41,000 bases of DNA. Source: Cristatella mucedo. Lineage: Eukaryota; Bryozoa; Phylactolaemata; Cristatellidae. Below are positions 11,381-22,012 of the stretch, one piece after another. The position numbers and the translations under genes are program-made. Under the pieces are notes generated by a model. It made no database searches, was not told where the DNA came from, and was given only the letters and a program-made list of their open reading frames with translations. The DNA is taken from positions 282,501 to 323,500 of the forward strand of contig WPIO01000042.1 in the NCBI GenBank assembly GCA_009760855.2, given 5' to 3'. The number at the start of each line of letters is the position of its first letter. The stretch's first letter is position 1.

Positions 11381-12835
11381 GCCGGTGGCTTCACTCTCAA
11401 TTCTTTCAGGTGCCAATGCAAAGTCGGTCTCTCTCGCAGTCCGCGTTAGACCGCAAGAGACGCCGCCTGTACTACCGTGTCCTCGTCAGATTACTTTTTA
11501 ACGGGGGCACGGCAGTTGCACGCTCGCGTCCGCCACGTTGGCTCAAAGTTGGCGCTTAGCCGTAGTCCAGCAGACGGCGCACGGCGAAGTCCTGTGGCGC
11601 GAGCTACTTATTTTTCGCTGATGCTCGACACGCAGCCCCGCAGACGGCGCGTAAAGACGCGCCGTGGAGTCGAGCCGACGGAAGAGGATGAAACGCTGCT
11701 TTTAGCTAATATGCCGACCTGCGTCCCGTGTCCTTTGCATAGAATCGTTTGCTGAATCGTTGACGCTGCCGAGAATTCGAGAGAGTCGACGGACGCGAGT
11801 GCCCGCGCTACTCGGAGAGCCATCGCTGTAGCGGCGGCATTATCGTTCAGGCGCCGCAGACAGGCAGCGCCGCTCGCCACGAACTCCGGGCTGCCCTAGC
11901 TCGCTTCTACGCTCCCTCGCCTCGTTCTGAGCTTGCCCGAACGCAATCGTGAGAGCCTGCGTAGCGCGCTGCCGGTGGCGAAAAAAGGAATTACCGCGCG
12001 TCAGACACGTGGACTGGTGGCTTCCGAGGCGAGCCGACGACAAGTGAAGCGTGTAGCCGTTCGACGTCAAAGGTCTTGACGCGGTCAGCTCCGGCTGGCG
12101 AACTGCTCACAGAGCCTCGTCCGCTGGAGAGAGCTTCCAGAACTATTTCAGCGATGAGTATTATCCCATTGCCGGCTGCTGTGCGGTCTTTCTAGCGCGA
12201 CTAAGCTGCCCATGACATCCCGTCCTGATCGGGCGCTTGTCAGAGCCCTGCAGCGGTACGAATGCGCCTCGCGATTCGTCATGCACCATTCCCAGCGCTC
12301 ATAATTACGATGCAAATGGCTGCCTTACTCTGTGCTAAAATCGACATTACCTGATGAGTTATGCAAAAAATAAAGGTATAGGCCGGTGTGCGGATACGAT
12401 GCAGATGTGGTGACTGAGTCAGTGCTTTCAAGAAAAGCGCGGACCAATGGCAGCGGTCTTTGAGCCCAATAATCTTTATACGAGGCTACAAGGCCGGGGG
12501 CACAGCGAGCATTCGCTTAAATGGCCCTTTGCCTGACTTCCAGAAATTTCGACAAAGTAAGGGGGTAACTATTCTCTCAACCTCTTACGATAATTGGCGA
12601 CAGCTCGGTGCAAAAGTTTTAAAATTGAGCGACGCGGTACAAGCAGAGAGCTCATTCAGCGTCCTGCACCGCTATACAACGGGCTAGCCAGCGCCAATCT
12701 AGTCGGTCTGTGCGCTCTCCGCGTCGCATCTGAAGATCTTCGAAACCCTCCAGATGGAAGAAATGCGAACCCTATTTAAGACCTTCAGAGCGTCCGCCAA
12801 TCTCTTTCTCCTCGCGGCGGAAGGACTTGGTAGAG
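11381..12835. other. no gene recognised; GC-rich 11.5-12.1 kb
   Basis: Frames at 11477-11755 and 11608-12070 are Arg/Ser-rich shadows of CpG-rich DNA. No motif or splice structure supports a gene. Confidence 0.4.
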
Positions 12836-12837
12836 GA

Positions 12838-13250
12838 ATAATAATAATAATAATAATATTGCACTTGATAAAGCGCCCTCAGAGAACTTAATCTCTTTCT
12901 AGGCGCTTTAAATTTGCTGCAAAGGGAAATGCAATTGAATGGTAAGTAAAATCATGCTTGAAAAAGAAACAAAAGGAATAATATGATTAGGGGTGACATG
13001 CACAGGGTCAGCATGCAAATGTGGTTAGTGGCAGCATGCACAGTGTCAGCACGCATAAGCACATCAAGGACGAATCACAGGGATCCACTAAATGCTGTCC
13101 TAAATAGGTGTGTTTTTAAGTTTCTTTTAAATGTGGTCAGGTCATGGGACGTCCTGAAGCAGGTCGGGAAGGAGTTCCAGGCTTTGGGAGCATACGAGCT
13201 GAATGCACGGTCTCCAAAGGATTTTAAGGAAGAGGTGACTTTGTGAGCCT
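12838..13250 (-). mobile_element. LINE-B 3' end with C-terminal ORF2 codons
   Basis: (TAATAA)n, gcacttgataaagcgcc and tail hairpin (about 12870-12905), 3' untranslated region with gtcagcatgcaaatgtggttagtggcagcatgca, then minus-strand codons for the end of the RT ORF (a DRAFSSYAPKAWN-like region). Nearly identical to 28738-29160, so the two inserted relatively recently or were copied together. Confidence 0.88.
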
Positions 13251-14375
13251 CGCACTACCGCCCAGCTTTTACCCGCCCCTCCTCCCCAGCTATAGCAGGC
13301 CACGTTGGTTGGCAGCAATGCAACAATAAATTGTCAGCGGCCGCTGTGTCTGAAAGGCACGGGGGGGGGCTGCGGATGCTTCTGCACCGGCATTCCTAGG
13401 TCACAAACATTGTGTTCGTGGCGGCACGCTTGTACTGGCCGAAGTGCGACAAATGCAGCGGTCAAAGGCTGAGCCTCGGAGCGTGGCTAGCGACTTATAG
13501 GTGTCGCATCGATGCGTAGCACAAGGCGGATGATGGCGGAGCGGTGATGCCGCTGCAGCGCAGATTGCTAACATCCTGTTGAAGAAGAACGTCCGTTTTC
13601 ACAACGCGTAAAGCAACGTGTTCGGCAGCCAAGAAGTGTTGCACGTGTTGTACAAGCAGCAGCCGTCGGAGACAGCAGCTCTTAAGGCGTTCAGCGGACC
13701 AATGAACAGCCTGGCTCCAGCTCGAGAGGACAAGTCCCGTGACTGTCGCTCGATCTCGCCTTTTACACCGCTCGAGTGCGGATGGTAGCGCAAGCGGATC
13801 GAAGTCTGTTCAATTCAGTAACCAAGAATATCACGACAATCATTGTAATCGGGCAGATATCGTAGATGATGGCGCTTCAAAACATCTTCAATGTGTAAAT
13901 GCTTAGCCGCGGTGACTGAAAGTCGTAACGGGAATCCGGAAGGTGGTATTACCGTTTCCTCCCGCCTCATGGCTAGCGAGTTCTTATAATGATCTGCTGA
14001 ACAGTCACACATTTTTTACTGTCGCATTGATTTGAAGCATTTTGTATTTCTACAAGCGAGCGCCTTTTTCTAATCGCTTACTAGGTAAGCATAAACAATC
14101 CTCAATACCTTGCAAACATGAAGAGTTAGCCTGAGAAAACGCACTTTGCGCCTGCGGAGAATGTCCTTAGCACACGAGTACCGAAACAAACCGGAAGCTG
14201 GTGGAGGTGCCAGATGCTACGAGCTTTGAAAGACACCTTTGCTGTTTTAGCAATCGGCAGCTGTTGACCGACCTGGAAAAATCAATGGTCCGCTGAGCAG
14301 CAGCAATATTTTAGAGTCTGAGAGGCTGCATCATTGCACGCTTGATTGGTAGTGCTAAAAAGAGCGCACAAAAAA
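13251..14375. other. no gene recognised
   Basis: No element landmarks or coding motifs; frames are under 70 codons. Confidence 0.4.
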
Positions 14376-14534
14376 TGCTAGCTGATTTAATAGTCTCTTT
14401 TGTATAGCGACAGAAGAGCCGTAATGGCTAACGCCACCGCTTGCAGCTGCGATTAAGGATCGCCCACCACAGGATTCAAACTGACGACCTCGGGGCCGAG
14501 GTCGTGACAAGCAACCACCTGACGTTGGTGAGCC
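14376..14534 (-). mobile_element. SINE1 copy with fold-back at its 5' end
   Basis: Reads on the minus strand: head ggctcaccaacgtcaggtgg, palindromic arm acgacctcggccccgaggtcgt, B-box-like gtttgaatcc, gcgatccttaatcgc, gcaagcggtggcgttagcc, tail gtcgctatacaaaagag. The first 14 bases are duplicated in inverted orientation just outside (14540-14553). Confidence 0.82.
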
Positions 14535-14553
14535 TTCAGGGCTCACCAACGTC
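14521..14553. repeat. perfect 14-bp inverted repeat with 5-base loop
   Basis: GACGTTGGTGAGCC (14521-14534), ttcag, GGCTCACCAACGTC (14540-14553). One arm is the SINE1 head. Confidence 0.9.
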
Positions 14554-14681
14554 AGCGGCTTTCTTCCCCGGTTGCGCACGGGGCAGGTACAGGTCCTCGG
14601 GGCGGCGCGAGGCGTGCTAAACTAAATAACTGCCGCAGCACGTTTCAGTCGCCATGCTCATGGCTGTGAATGGGTCTAGTA

Positions 14682-14765
14682 AAAATAATAATAATAATAA
14701 TAGATCAGGTGAAGCGCCCTCAGAGAAATCAATCTCTTTCTAGGCTTTTTACATTTGCTGCAAAG
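14682..14765 (-). mobile_element. LINE-B tail fragment
   Basis: (AAT)n, agatcaggtgaagcgccctcagag, atctctttctaggc, tttgctgcaaag: a short copy of the LINE-B terminus in minus orientation. Confidence 0.7.
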
Positions 14766-14794
14766 GAAGGCCTAGGCACGCTTGCACGTAGTTT

Positions 14795-14915
14795 GCCGCC
14801 CTTGTTTTGCGTCTGCCGTAAGGTGCTAGCCTATAACGACCAAAGCTGTAGGCTCAAACCCCGTGGCATAAAAAAGCGCCTGGATAAAGATTAGATTCTC
14901 TTAGGCCGAAATACA
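14795..14915 (+). mobile_element. degenerate SINE2 copy
   Basis: taaggtgctagcc, gtaggctcaaacccc (B-box-like), aagcgcctggataaagattagattctcttagg (tail hairpin). The order matches SINE2 copies at 22013 and 35748. Confidence 0.65.
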
Positions 14916-14928
14916 AATAAGCATAAAC

Positions 14929-14952
14929 ATATATATATATACATATGTATAT

Positions 14953-14983
<31 letters not shown>

Positions 14984-15009
14984 GTATATATGTGTATATT
15001 ATATATATC
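14929..15009. repeat. (TA)n / (TATG)n low-complexity tract
   Basis: Alternating AT with tatgta and tgtgta interruptions, directly after the SINE2 tail. Confidence 0.85.
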
Positions 15010-15474
15010 AGTGAGTAAGCGTACACATATAATCATCACAAAATGCTGCTTGGAAGTGCTTCAGGAGAAACGCCTTTGATCTGCGACTCTGACAAGCCTC
15101 CTCCTTCAGAGTAACTGTCTAACGAAGGACGACGAGTGTACGTCGGTGGAAAAAGGGTAGGGACGCCATCCTGAGCACGCCTAGAGAGCCCGCAGGGCGC
15201 CTACCGATGACGCGGTAGCTGTCCCCAGTGCTTCGAGCTGGCTCCAACCAACGGCACTGCCGCACATCTTGTAGCTTAAGCAGAGAATTTATAAGCTTCG
15301 ATAGACGCCCAGTGTGACAGGGCGCCGTTCGTTAGCGGAGACAGTAACAGGAGCGCACCCACGTCGATGCTCAGATCGAGCCGCCGTCTGCCCTTTCCAA
15401 AGCTGGTCCGATCGAACCTCGGCCCCCGCGGCGTCGCTGCGGTGGGCAGGACGCTCCTGCTCCAGCGACCGGAA

Positions 15475-15510
15475 GTCGCAGGGGCTGCAAAGCTTTGCTG
15501 CCCCTGCGAC
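15475..15510. repeat. 36-bp near-perfect palindrome
   Basis: Arms 15475-15492 and 15493-15510 are reverse complements with one mismatch and no spacer; the centre is gcaaag|ctttgc. Confidence 0.9.
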
Positions 15511-15897
15511 AGCCAATAGGCCAGGCTGCCCCTAATTTGCATAACAACCATACAGTTATGTCGTCAGCTTCCAATAATGTTACGCTGAGCCGACATCTCT
15601 GATCGTTGTGCTGCACTCCTCTTCTTCAGGTCAGTGTGTGCGTGCCTTATCCTGTAACAATGTGTACCATTACTCTATCTCATCAAAGTCCGGTCTCACT
15701 AGATTTCGATAGGACACAAATGTCAACCTCAGATACATGGCTCCCTAAAAGTCAGCACCGGTACAATAACCGACAACGTAGTTATGGGTATTTTTTCTTT
15801 CAACTGCTAATTTCCTTAGTGAGTTGTTGTGATACTATGCTAGGTGTGTCTGAGCTTTATGGGTGCAAATGGGTGTAGCCATGCTTAAAATAAAAAA

Positions 15898-16035
15898 AAG
15901 CGAGCTGATTTGATAGCCTCGTTTATTTAGCTTCAAAAGAGCCTTGGCGATATCTCCACCACTTTTAGTGGAAGAAGGATTGACCACTGCAGGACGGACA
16001 CCCACGATCTGATTTGTGAGGCCTCTTGCCTCCTG
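15898..16035 (-). mobile_element. degenerate SINE1 copy
   Basis: agctgatttgatagcctcgtttat, aaaagagccttggcgatatctccacc, gaagga, accactgcaggac and acgatctg follow the SINE1 tail-to-head order of 14376-14534 with many changes. Confidence 0.5.
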
Positions 16036-16119
16036 GGCTTAGAGCCAGTGCTTGTGCTTATATGCATGATTGTGTGGAGGTTTAGACATGTGAGTTATCT
16101 TGGGTTCATCTGTTCGTGT

Positions 16120-16595
16120 TTATGTAATTGCGTATCTCGCGTCCTCTCGCGTCCACGTGAGGTCGGCGTCGGCTTTTGGGCACGTCGGGAAGAGCGCATA
16201 GAGCGGTTCCAGCAAGCTAGCACAGCTCGGGATGAATTGGCGGTAAAAATTGGCCATGCCTAGGTAGCGACGCAGTGTTCGTGCTGTGTCGGGTCGAGGG
16301 AAAGAAACGATCGACTCAACTTTTGATTCCTGTGGTCGGAGGCCCTCCGAGGATACATGGTGTCCGAGGTAATCAAGTGATGGAACACCGAAGACGCACT
16401 TAGATGGGTTGATGATTATCCCATATTCCTCGAGGCGACAGAAGATTGCTTCCGGGTGGGTGGCATGCTCGGCTTCGCTGACAGGTACAATTAAATGATC
16501 GTCCTGGAACAGAAAACAGAAACTAAGCCCTCGGGTTACCTTGGTCGATGAAACGTTAAAAGGTCTGGGCAGCATTCCTTAGGCACGAATATCTA
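16120..16595 (-). pseudogene. Ty3/gypsy-type reverse transcriptase fragment
   Basis: Minus-strand codons show the gypsy RT order: AAQTF (near 16580), VTRGLSFCF, FQDDHLIV in place of the Y-x-D-D box, HPEAIFCRLEEYGIIINPSK, LDYLGHHVSSEGL, SFPRPDTARTLRRYLGMANF, then LTWTREDARYAI at the RT/RNase H connection. A stop replaces Gln after AAQTF and a frameshift follows IDQ. RNase H, integrase, gag and LTRs were not found nearby. A dead fragment about 150 codons long. Confidence 0.9.
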
Positions 16596-16599
16596 TCTA

Positions 16600-17020
16600 T
16601 TCGCCATACCCGTCGCGGGACTAGTCACACAAGACGACAGCTCAATACCGCATCAGGCTTCAGTCGGCATCTATTCAGTAGACGTTTATAGCGACTAGGA
16701 CGCCGCAGCGGGCCAGCACGCGACTGCGTCCTGGTCGAAACTCCCCTGGACTATACAGGCCCTGACTTAAACTTCTTTAAAACCGTAGCAGTAATTGGCA
16801 TCGAACCATAAATCTGCAGCAGTGCGATAAACTTCCCTGTGCCATAAACACATCAGGGCCATAAAGTGGCCTCATCGGGAATAACTAGGTCATAAATACC
16901 GAAGGGTCATGCACTGGCCGTAGCGGTATAACAAGGCAATAAACTGGCCAAAACGTGAACAGCACAGCCGTAAACGTCATAGGCCCATACAGTATAGTAA
17001 TAATAAAAATAATGCACTTG
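16600..17020. other. no gene recognised
   Basis: Contains repeated cataaac..ggcc words (about 16840-16985: 'ccataaacacatcagggccataaagtggcc', 'cataaatacc', 'caataaactggcc'), a loose tandem pattern of roughly 20-30 bases. A LINE-B tail remnant (taataaaaataatgcacttgat) begins at about 16998. Confidence 0.45.
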
Positions 17021-17025
17021 ATACA

Positions 17026-17140
17026 AATGTCCGCTCGCTAAAAACCAAGGGGTTACTTATCCGCGATCAGGTGGTCCAGGAGAAGCTAGATGCATTTCTG
17101 CTTACCGAAACCTGGATGACGCCTTGTTTCAGTAGCTGTA
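17026..17140 (+). pseudogene. non-LTR retrotransposon endonuclease N-terminal fragment
   Basis: Codes NVRSLKTKG..IRDQVVQEKLDAFLLTETWM, the opening of the APE-type endonuclease of CR1/L2 elements (N-x-R-S-L and L-T-E-T-W). It lies in plus orientation against the 3' end of the minus-strand LINE-A copy. Confidence 0.8.
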
Positions 17141-17164
17141 TTTCCGAGACCACCCCACCCGGGT

Positions 17165-18592
17165 TATGTATGCATGTATGTATCTCTGTCAGTAACTCCA
17201 CAAAGTCATAAAGACCATGTGGGTGTCACGCAGGAGAGTTTTGTATAGCGAACTCACAGCCTAAGCGGCTTTCGGTACGCATTCGGTAGCCAACAGACTT
17301 CGTCTCACGCAACAAAGAGAAAGTGGGAAGCATAGCAGAGTTAGGAGAGCAGTTGAGGTAGTGAGAAGCATGGAAGTAGCAGTTCAGGACCGCTGAAAAA
17401 AATGTGCCATAGTCGGCAGTTGGAGAGTAGATATCGTTGCGTAAGAATTGTGGAAGCGAGTTCCACAGTCTAGGACCTGCAGAGCTAAAGCTTCTGTCGC
17501 CAACTGTCTTTAAGCGGAGGAATGGCACAGCTAATTTATGTCCACACAGGACCTGAGGGCGCGAACAGGCTGAAACTGATGCAGCAGTTCAGCTACGTAC
17601 GAAGGAGCCAAGCCGTGGCGGGCCTTGTGGGTCAGCGTAAGAACTTTGCTCTGTATCCTTTGCTCAACCGGCAACCATCCTAGCTCTTTCAGCAAAGGTG
17701 ACACGTGCTCAAACCGCTGGGACTTGAAGACCAGCCTTGCAGCCATATTCATAGTCCGTTGTAGTGGCATAATAGGTTTCTTTGGTAGCCTAGCCAAAAG
17801 AGAATTACAATAATCAAGCCGAGACAGAACTAAAGAGCTAGTTAAATTTTTTACAAGCCACTGTGGGAGACAGCTTCTAATCTCGGATAGGGATCGGATG
17901 TGATGGCTAGCTGTAGAGGCAGTCTTCTGAATGAAGCTTTTGAAATTGAGGCAGCTGTCGAACACGACACCTAGATTACGAGCACGTGGTGAAGGTCGCA
18001 CAATAGCATCACCTATTAGAGCAGCAAAGCCTTTTAATCCAGCCACACGCTTAGAGTGTCCGATGAGAAGCTTTTCCCAGAGGTTGCGTATACATGGAGA
18101 ACAGCAAGGGACCAAGTACAGACCCTTGAGGGACTCCACAGGTGACCCTTCTCATGTCTGAGACCTGACCCCCACACGACACGGATTGAACACGATCAGA
18201 CAAGTAGGATTTAAACCACGCCAGTGCTTGGTCTGCCAGACCGATCGTTGTTCTCAGTCGTTCAAGCAGAATTTAGTGATCAATGGTGTCGAAGGCAGCA
18301 GACAGATCTAGCAGAGCTAGGGCAGTGACATTCCCGTCGTCGTTGCCACGTAGAATGTCATTGTTACCTCTTGAACCCTGATTGAAATGTTTCTGACATT
18401 CCATTATTTTCAATATGTTCAACTAGCTGCTTAGCAACAATTGTTTCAAGAATCTTTGATAAGAATGGAAGAAGGGAAACTGAACGATAGTTTGCTAGGA
18501 CCTCTGTGTCTAATCCAGGATTTTTAAGAATAGGTCTAATGATTGCCGATTAGAAGGACTTGGGGACGATCCCTTTTCCCAATGAAGCATTA
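17165..18592 (-). mobile_element. LINE-A copy 3: RT domain to 3' end, internal deletion
   Basis: Minus-strand codons run from IRPILKNPGLD and NYRSVSLLPFLSKILETIV (about 18540-18410), through ALLDLSAAFDTIDH (about 18330-18270) and [13 protein letters not shown] (about 18140-18090), then jump to [39 protein letters not shown] and WNSLPQFLR. The segment that should hold YADD is deleted at about 18075. The 3' end is gagatacatacatg. At least one frameshift lies near 17530. CR1/L2 group. Confidence 0.9.
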
Positions 18593-18593
18593 A

Positions 18594-19078
18594 AAATCTT
18601 GCATTGGCTTCCAGTCAACGAATCGACTTCAAGGTTTTGTCACTCACTCTTATGTTCTTTCATTTTTTTACTCCAGCCGATCCAGATCTACTCTCCCATC
18701 AGGCTACTCATTGTCCCGTCCGCTTTTTGGATTCAAATCAATTACCTACACCTCGTACGAACCTTAAATCCTTTGGAGACCATGCCTTTAGTTCGCATGC
18801 TCATAAAGCCTGAAACTCGCATCCGACTGGCGTCAAAACATACCCTTATTTGATTACATTTAAAAAAAATCTATAAACGAATCTATTTCATCGCATCATT
18901 TATTGGGTCCGTGTGATCCGCTCCTTTCGCGGGTGCTGACACTGTCGCATGCTGCCACTAACCACACTTGCATACTGAACCTGTGCAAGTCACCTCTAAT
19001 CATGGTATGCTTGTTGGCACTGAGCATGTTTCTACCAAAAATGTGACCAGCCTTCCTTCGCAGCTAATGTCAAGTGCC

Positions 19079-19169
<91 letters not shown>

Positions 19170-19218
19170 AGTTCCCTGCTGGCGCTTTAACAAACATATT
19201 ACTATTATTATTATTATG
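18594..19218 (+). mobile_element. LINE-B copy in plus orientation, tail split by a GA microsatellite
   Basis: Plus-strand codons: LHWLPVNERIDFKVLSLTL (one frame break), DLLSHQATHCPVRF, PRTNLKSFGDHAFSSHAHK, FKKNL, then the 3' untranslated region (gctgacactg, gcatgctgccactaaccac) and gcagctaatgtcaagtgcctag. From there (GA)n replaces the hairpin middle; gagtttgagttcc..ggcgctttaacaa and (ATT)n complete the tail. Confidence 0.85.
19081..19165. repeat. (GA)n microsatellite inside the LINE-B tail
   Basis: About 85 bp of pure GA exactly where other LINE-B copies have agaaagagat. Confidence 0.95.
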
Positions 19219-19452
19219 AACTGGTAGCTTTGTCGCTGTCTTTTTACTGAGACCCGCTTGCCAAATCAGCATGAGCCAAGGCTCAAGAAAATCGCAACGC
19301 ATATTTTACGTTTATCACCGTGTTCATGCATGACTTGTGACCTTGCTGGCAGACGAGGCCATGGGCCTGACCACAGACGCTTGCTTAGAGCAGCGGTCTC
19401 TGCCGGTCGATTGAATCGCAGCTCTGAGCGGCAACTGCTCTTTTTCTTCTTG

Positions 19453-19830
<378 letters not shown>

Positions 19831-19837
19831 CCCTAGC

Positions 19838-19897
19838 CCCACACACACACCGCACACACGCACACTCACACACACACAAACACACACACACACACTC
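19838..19897. repeat. (CA)n tract
   Basis: cacacacac with cgcac and actcac interruptions, directly after the CT array. Confidence 0.9.
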
Positions 19898-20064
19898 AAC
19901 CACAGCCACTTGGTCCGTCACAGTGACGTCACGTCTACATAAAGTCTTTAATTGGATATAGTGCATAGTCGTACTACGAGGGTAAAGCAATAAGTATCAC
20001 AAAAACGGGAGATAATTTTGTAATTTGCGTATGTAGCTCTGCAGCATGCAATCTCATAGTTAGA

Positions 20065-20223
20065 GCCGTGATGGCACACTAGGTAAGGTGGTTGCTTTCA
20101 CGACCTCGGTCCCGAGGTCGTGAGTTCGATTCCTGCGGTGGGCGATTCTTTATCGCCACTGCAAGCGGTGGTGATAGCCCCAAAAGGCTCTTCTGTCGCT
20201 ATACAAAAAGAGGCTGTTTAATC
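20065..20223 (+). mobile_element. SINE1 copy, best preserved
   Basis: Plus orientation. Head gatggcacactaggtaaggtgg (A-box-like), the 24-base perfect palindrome at 20099-20122, B box gagttcgattcc (20122-20133), then ggcgattctttatcgcc (hairpin), gcaagcggtggtgatagcc, and tail ctgtcgctatacaaaaagagg. The tRNA-like promoter boxes support a tRNA-derived SINE; no intact tRNA fold is claimed. Confidence 0.82.
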
Positions 20224-20224
20224 A

Positions 20225-22010
20225 CCTAGGTTTTTTTAAATTAAACATTGCAATTCTTAGGACTATGATCCTCAAAGGGTTGTTCAAAGGGTGGCCATGG
20301 AATCCCAGCAGCTTGCCCTCTCGACCCCCACTGCTGACTGTAGCCCGACAACTTCCGGTGCTTCCGCTTGGACCAGCTGGGTGGGCGTATTGGAAAGCTG
20401 CCAGAGTGAGCGAGACCAACCGGAAGTCGTGCTGCGTCTGCCCTTGGTTAGCGATGGACGTGCATAAGTAAAATCTGCTCATTCTTCACGGCGGCTTACT
20501 ATATAGCTTTGTATAAACTCCAAGCTTGGCAGTCAATGAGGCGGGCTCCGAACCTCTAGGTCAGTTGTGTCAGTCAGTGACACTAAGGCCCGCCGCTCAC
20601 TTACGCTGGAGATTTCTAGAGCTCGCTTTGAAGCCCTGAGCCACTTTCCGGTGAGCATACGTTCGGTGAGCACGACCAACAGACTTCTTCTCAAGTAGAA
20701 AAACACTTGGGGTATATTGCCGAGTCAGGAGGACTGTCTAAGGAGTGAATAGCATAAAGTAGCAGTGCAGGGCAACTGGAAAGGATGCGCCAGAGGTGGC
20801 ATCAGCAGAGAAAATTTGCAAATGAGTTCTACCGACGTTATCCGGTAACTGCAGGCCTTTGTAAGAAGATGTTTGAAGTCCCTATATTTTTTAAATGAAC
20901 CGGTTGGCTCGGCTTTCACTGCGATCGCTACTAACTAACAAAGTCGTATTCTACGCATGAGCGGAAAATCGTACATCGAGCTATGACATTCCCAAGCTAT
21001 GGCACCCACCGTAATTCACTGGCTCGTTTTTCAGGTTATAACGTGATCTTATTCGTGTCGGGTTGGATGTTTGCAGAAGGTGGCCTACTGGTGACCTGCT
21101 TGACCTGCCGGGTAGCCGGATGACCTAATTTCCTGTTCGCGATCTCCCATTCATGCGTAGCTGTAGCTATAACCACCATCCAAGACGCCCCCGTCGGTGG
21201 TTTCAAGATCAGCTAAAGCTACGCTTAATTGTTTACAAGTTTATCTGCTGATGCATTTCCAGTACAAAAGTAGACTCACGTTTACTTCCTATTGCTTGTT
21301 GCATAATGGGAAAAACGTGCTGTAATGGCTTCTCAGTGGAAGTTCTTTGCCCAAAAACGCAATGCCATTAACGTTTCTAATTCCTGCAGACGAAGGATAA
21401 CAATTTTTTTCGGTAGAGCGGGTGCCTCGTTGCACGGCAATTGAGTCTTCGTTGCTAGTAGGCTAACGGTAGCAGAACGTGGCGGTAATAAAAAGCTCGC
21501 ACACCTCAATACAACCCAGTCCGTGTCGTTGATGAAAACCAGCCTATTTCATAGCCACAAAAGGGGAATGAGTGGCTCGAGTGGAGGTCACCAGTCGTAG
21601 CGTACTGCATTGCTCGAAGCCCACAGCCATCTCGCTCGAAGCCCACAGCACAACCGACTCACTCGTACTTGAGTTAAGCTTTTTTATTTTTGTTTACATA
21701 CTTTAATCTTTTTTTGTTGTAATCGAAGTCATATCCGAATCCTATTGGTTATAGTTCAAGGACCTCTGATAAGCACGGGCGCTGCTGTTGTAATCTGGCA
21801 GAAGTAGCGCACCGATACGATTTCTCAGCCGCAGCAGCAGCAGAGCGCTGAAGGATGATTGATGCGAAACCCCTTCTGCCGCGTCAGGGAGAATCCCTCG
21901 TCTTTTAGCCTCCCCTTCGGAGCCCATTGTCGGTTATAGGTTAGCTACCTTAAAGTTAATAGAAACTTTACGGTGCAAAAGGCCAATGCAACGCTTTGCC
22001 GAGCTACGAG
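20225..22010. other. no gene recognised
   Basis: No conserved motif or element landmark. A duplicated gctcgaagcccacagc word occurs at about 21614 and 21636. Frames are short. Confidence 0.4.
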
Positions 22011-22012
22011 AT

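Noticed and set aside
12983-13246. Two similar plus-strand frames (here and 28870-29160) that look like a conserved small gene
   Set aside because: The similarity exists because both are antisense to the LINE-B 3' end; the minus strand carries the real RT codons.
17165-18592. 5' inversion (twin priming) linking the plus-strand endonuclease piece to the minus-strand LINE-A
   Set aside because: In a twin-primed insertion the inverted 5' piece lies upstream of the 3' piece; here it lies beyond the 3' end, so separate insertions are simpler.
20065-20160. tRNA gene candidate (A and B boxes)
   Set aside because: Boxes fit, but the sequence recurs as a dispersed family with a long extra palindrome and tail, so it is a SINE head and not a functional tRNA.
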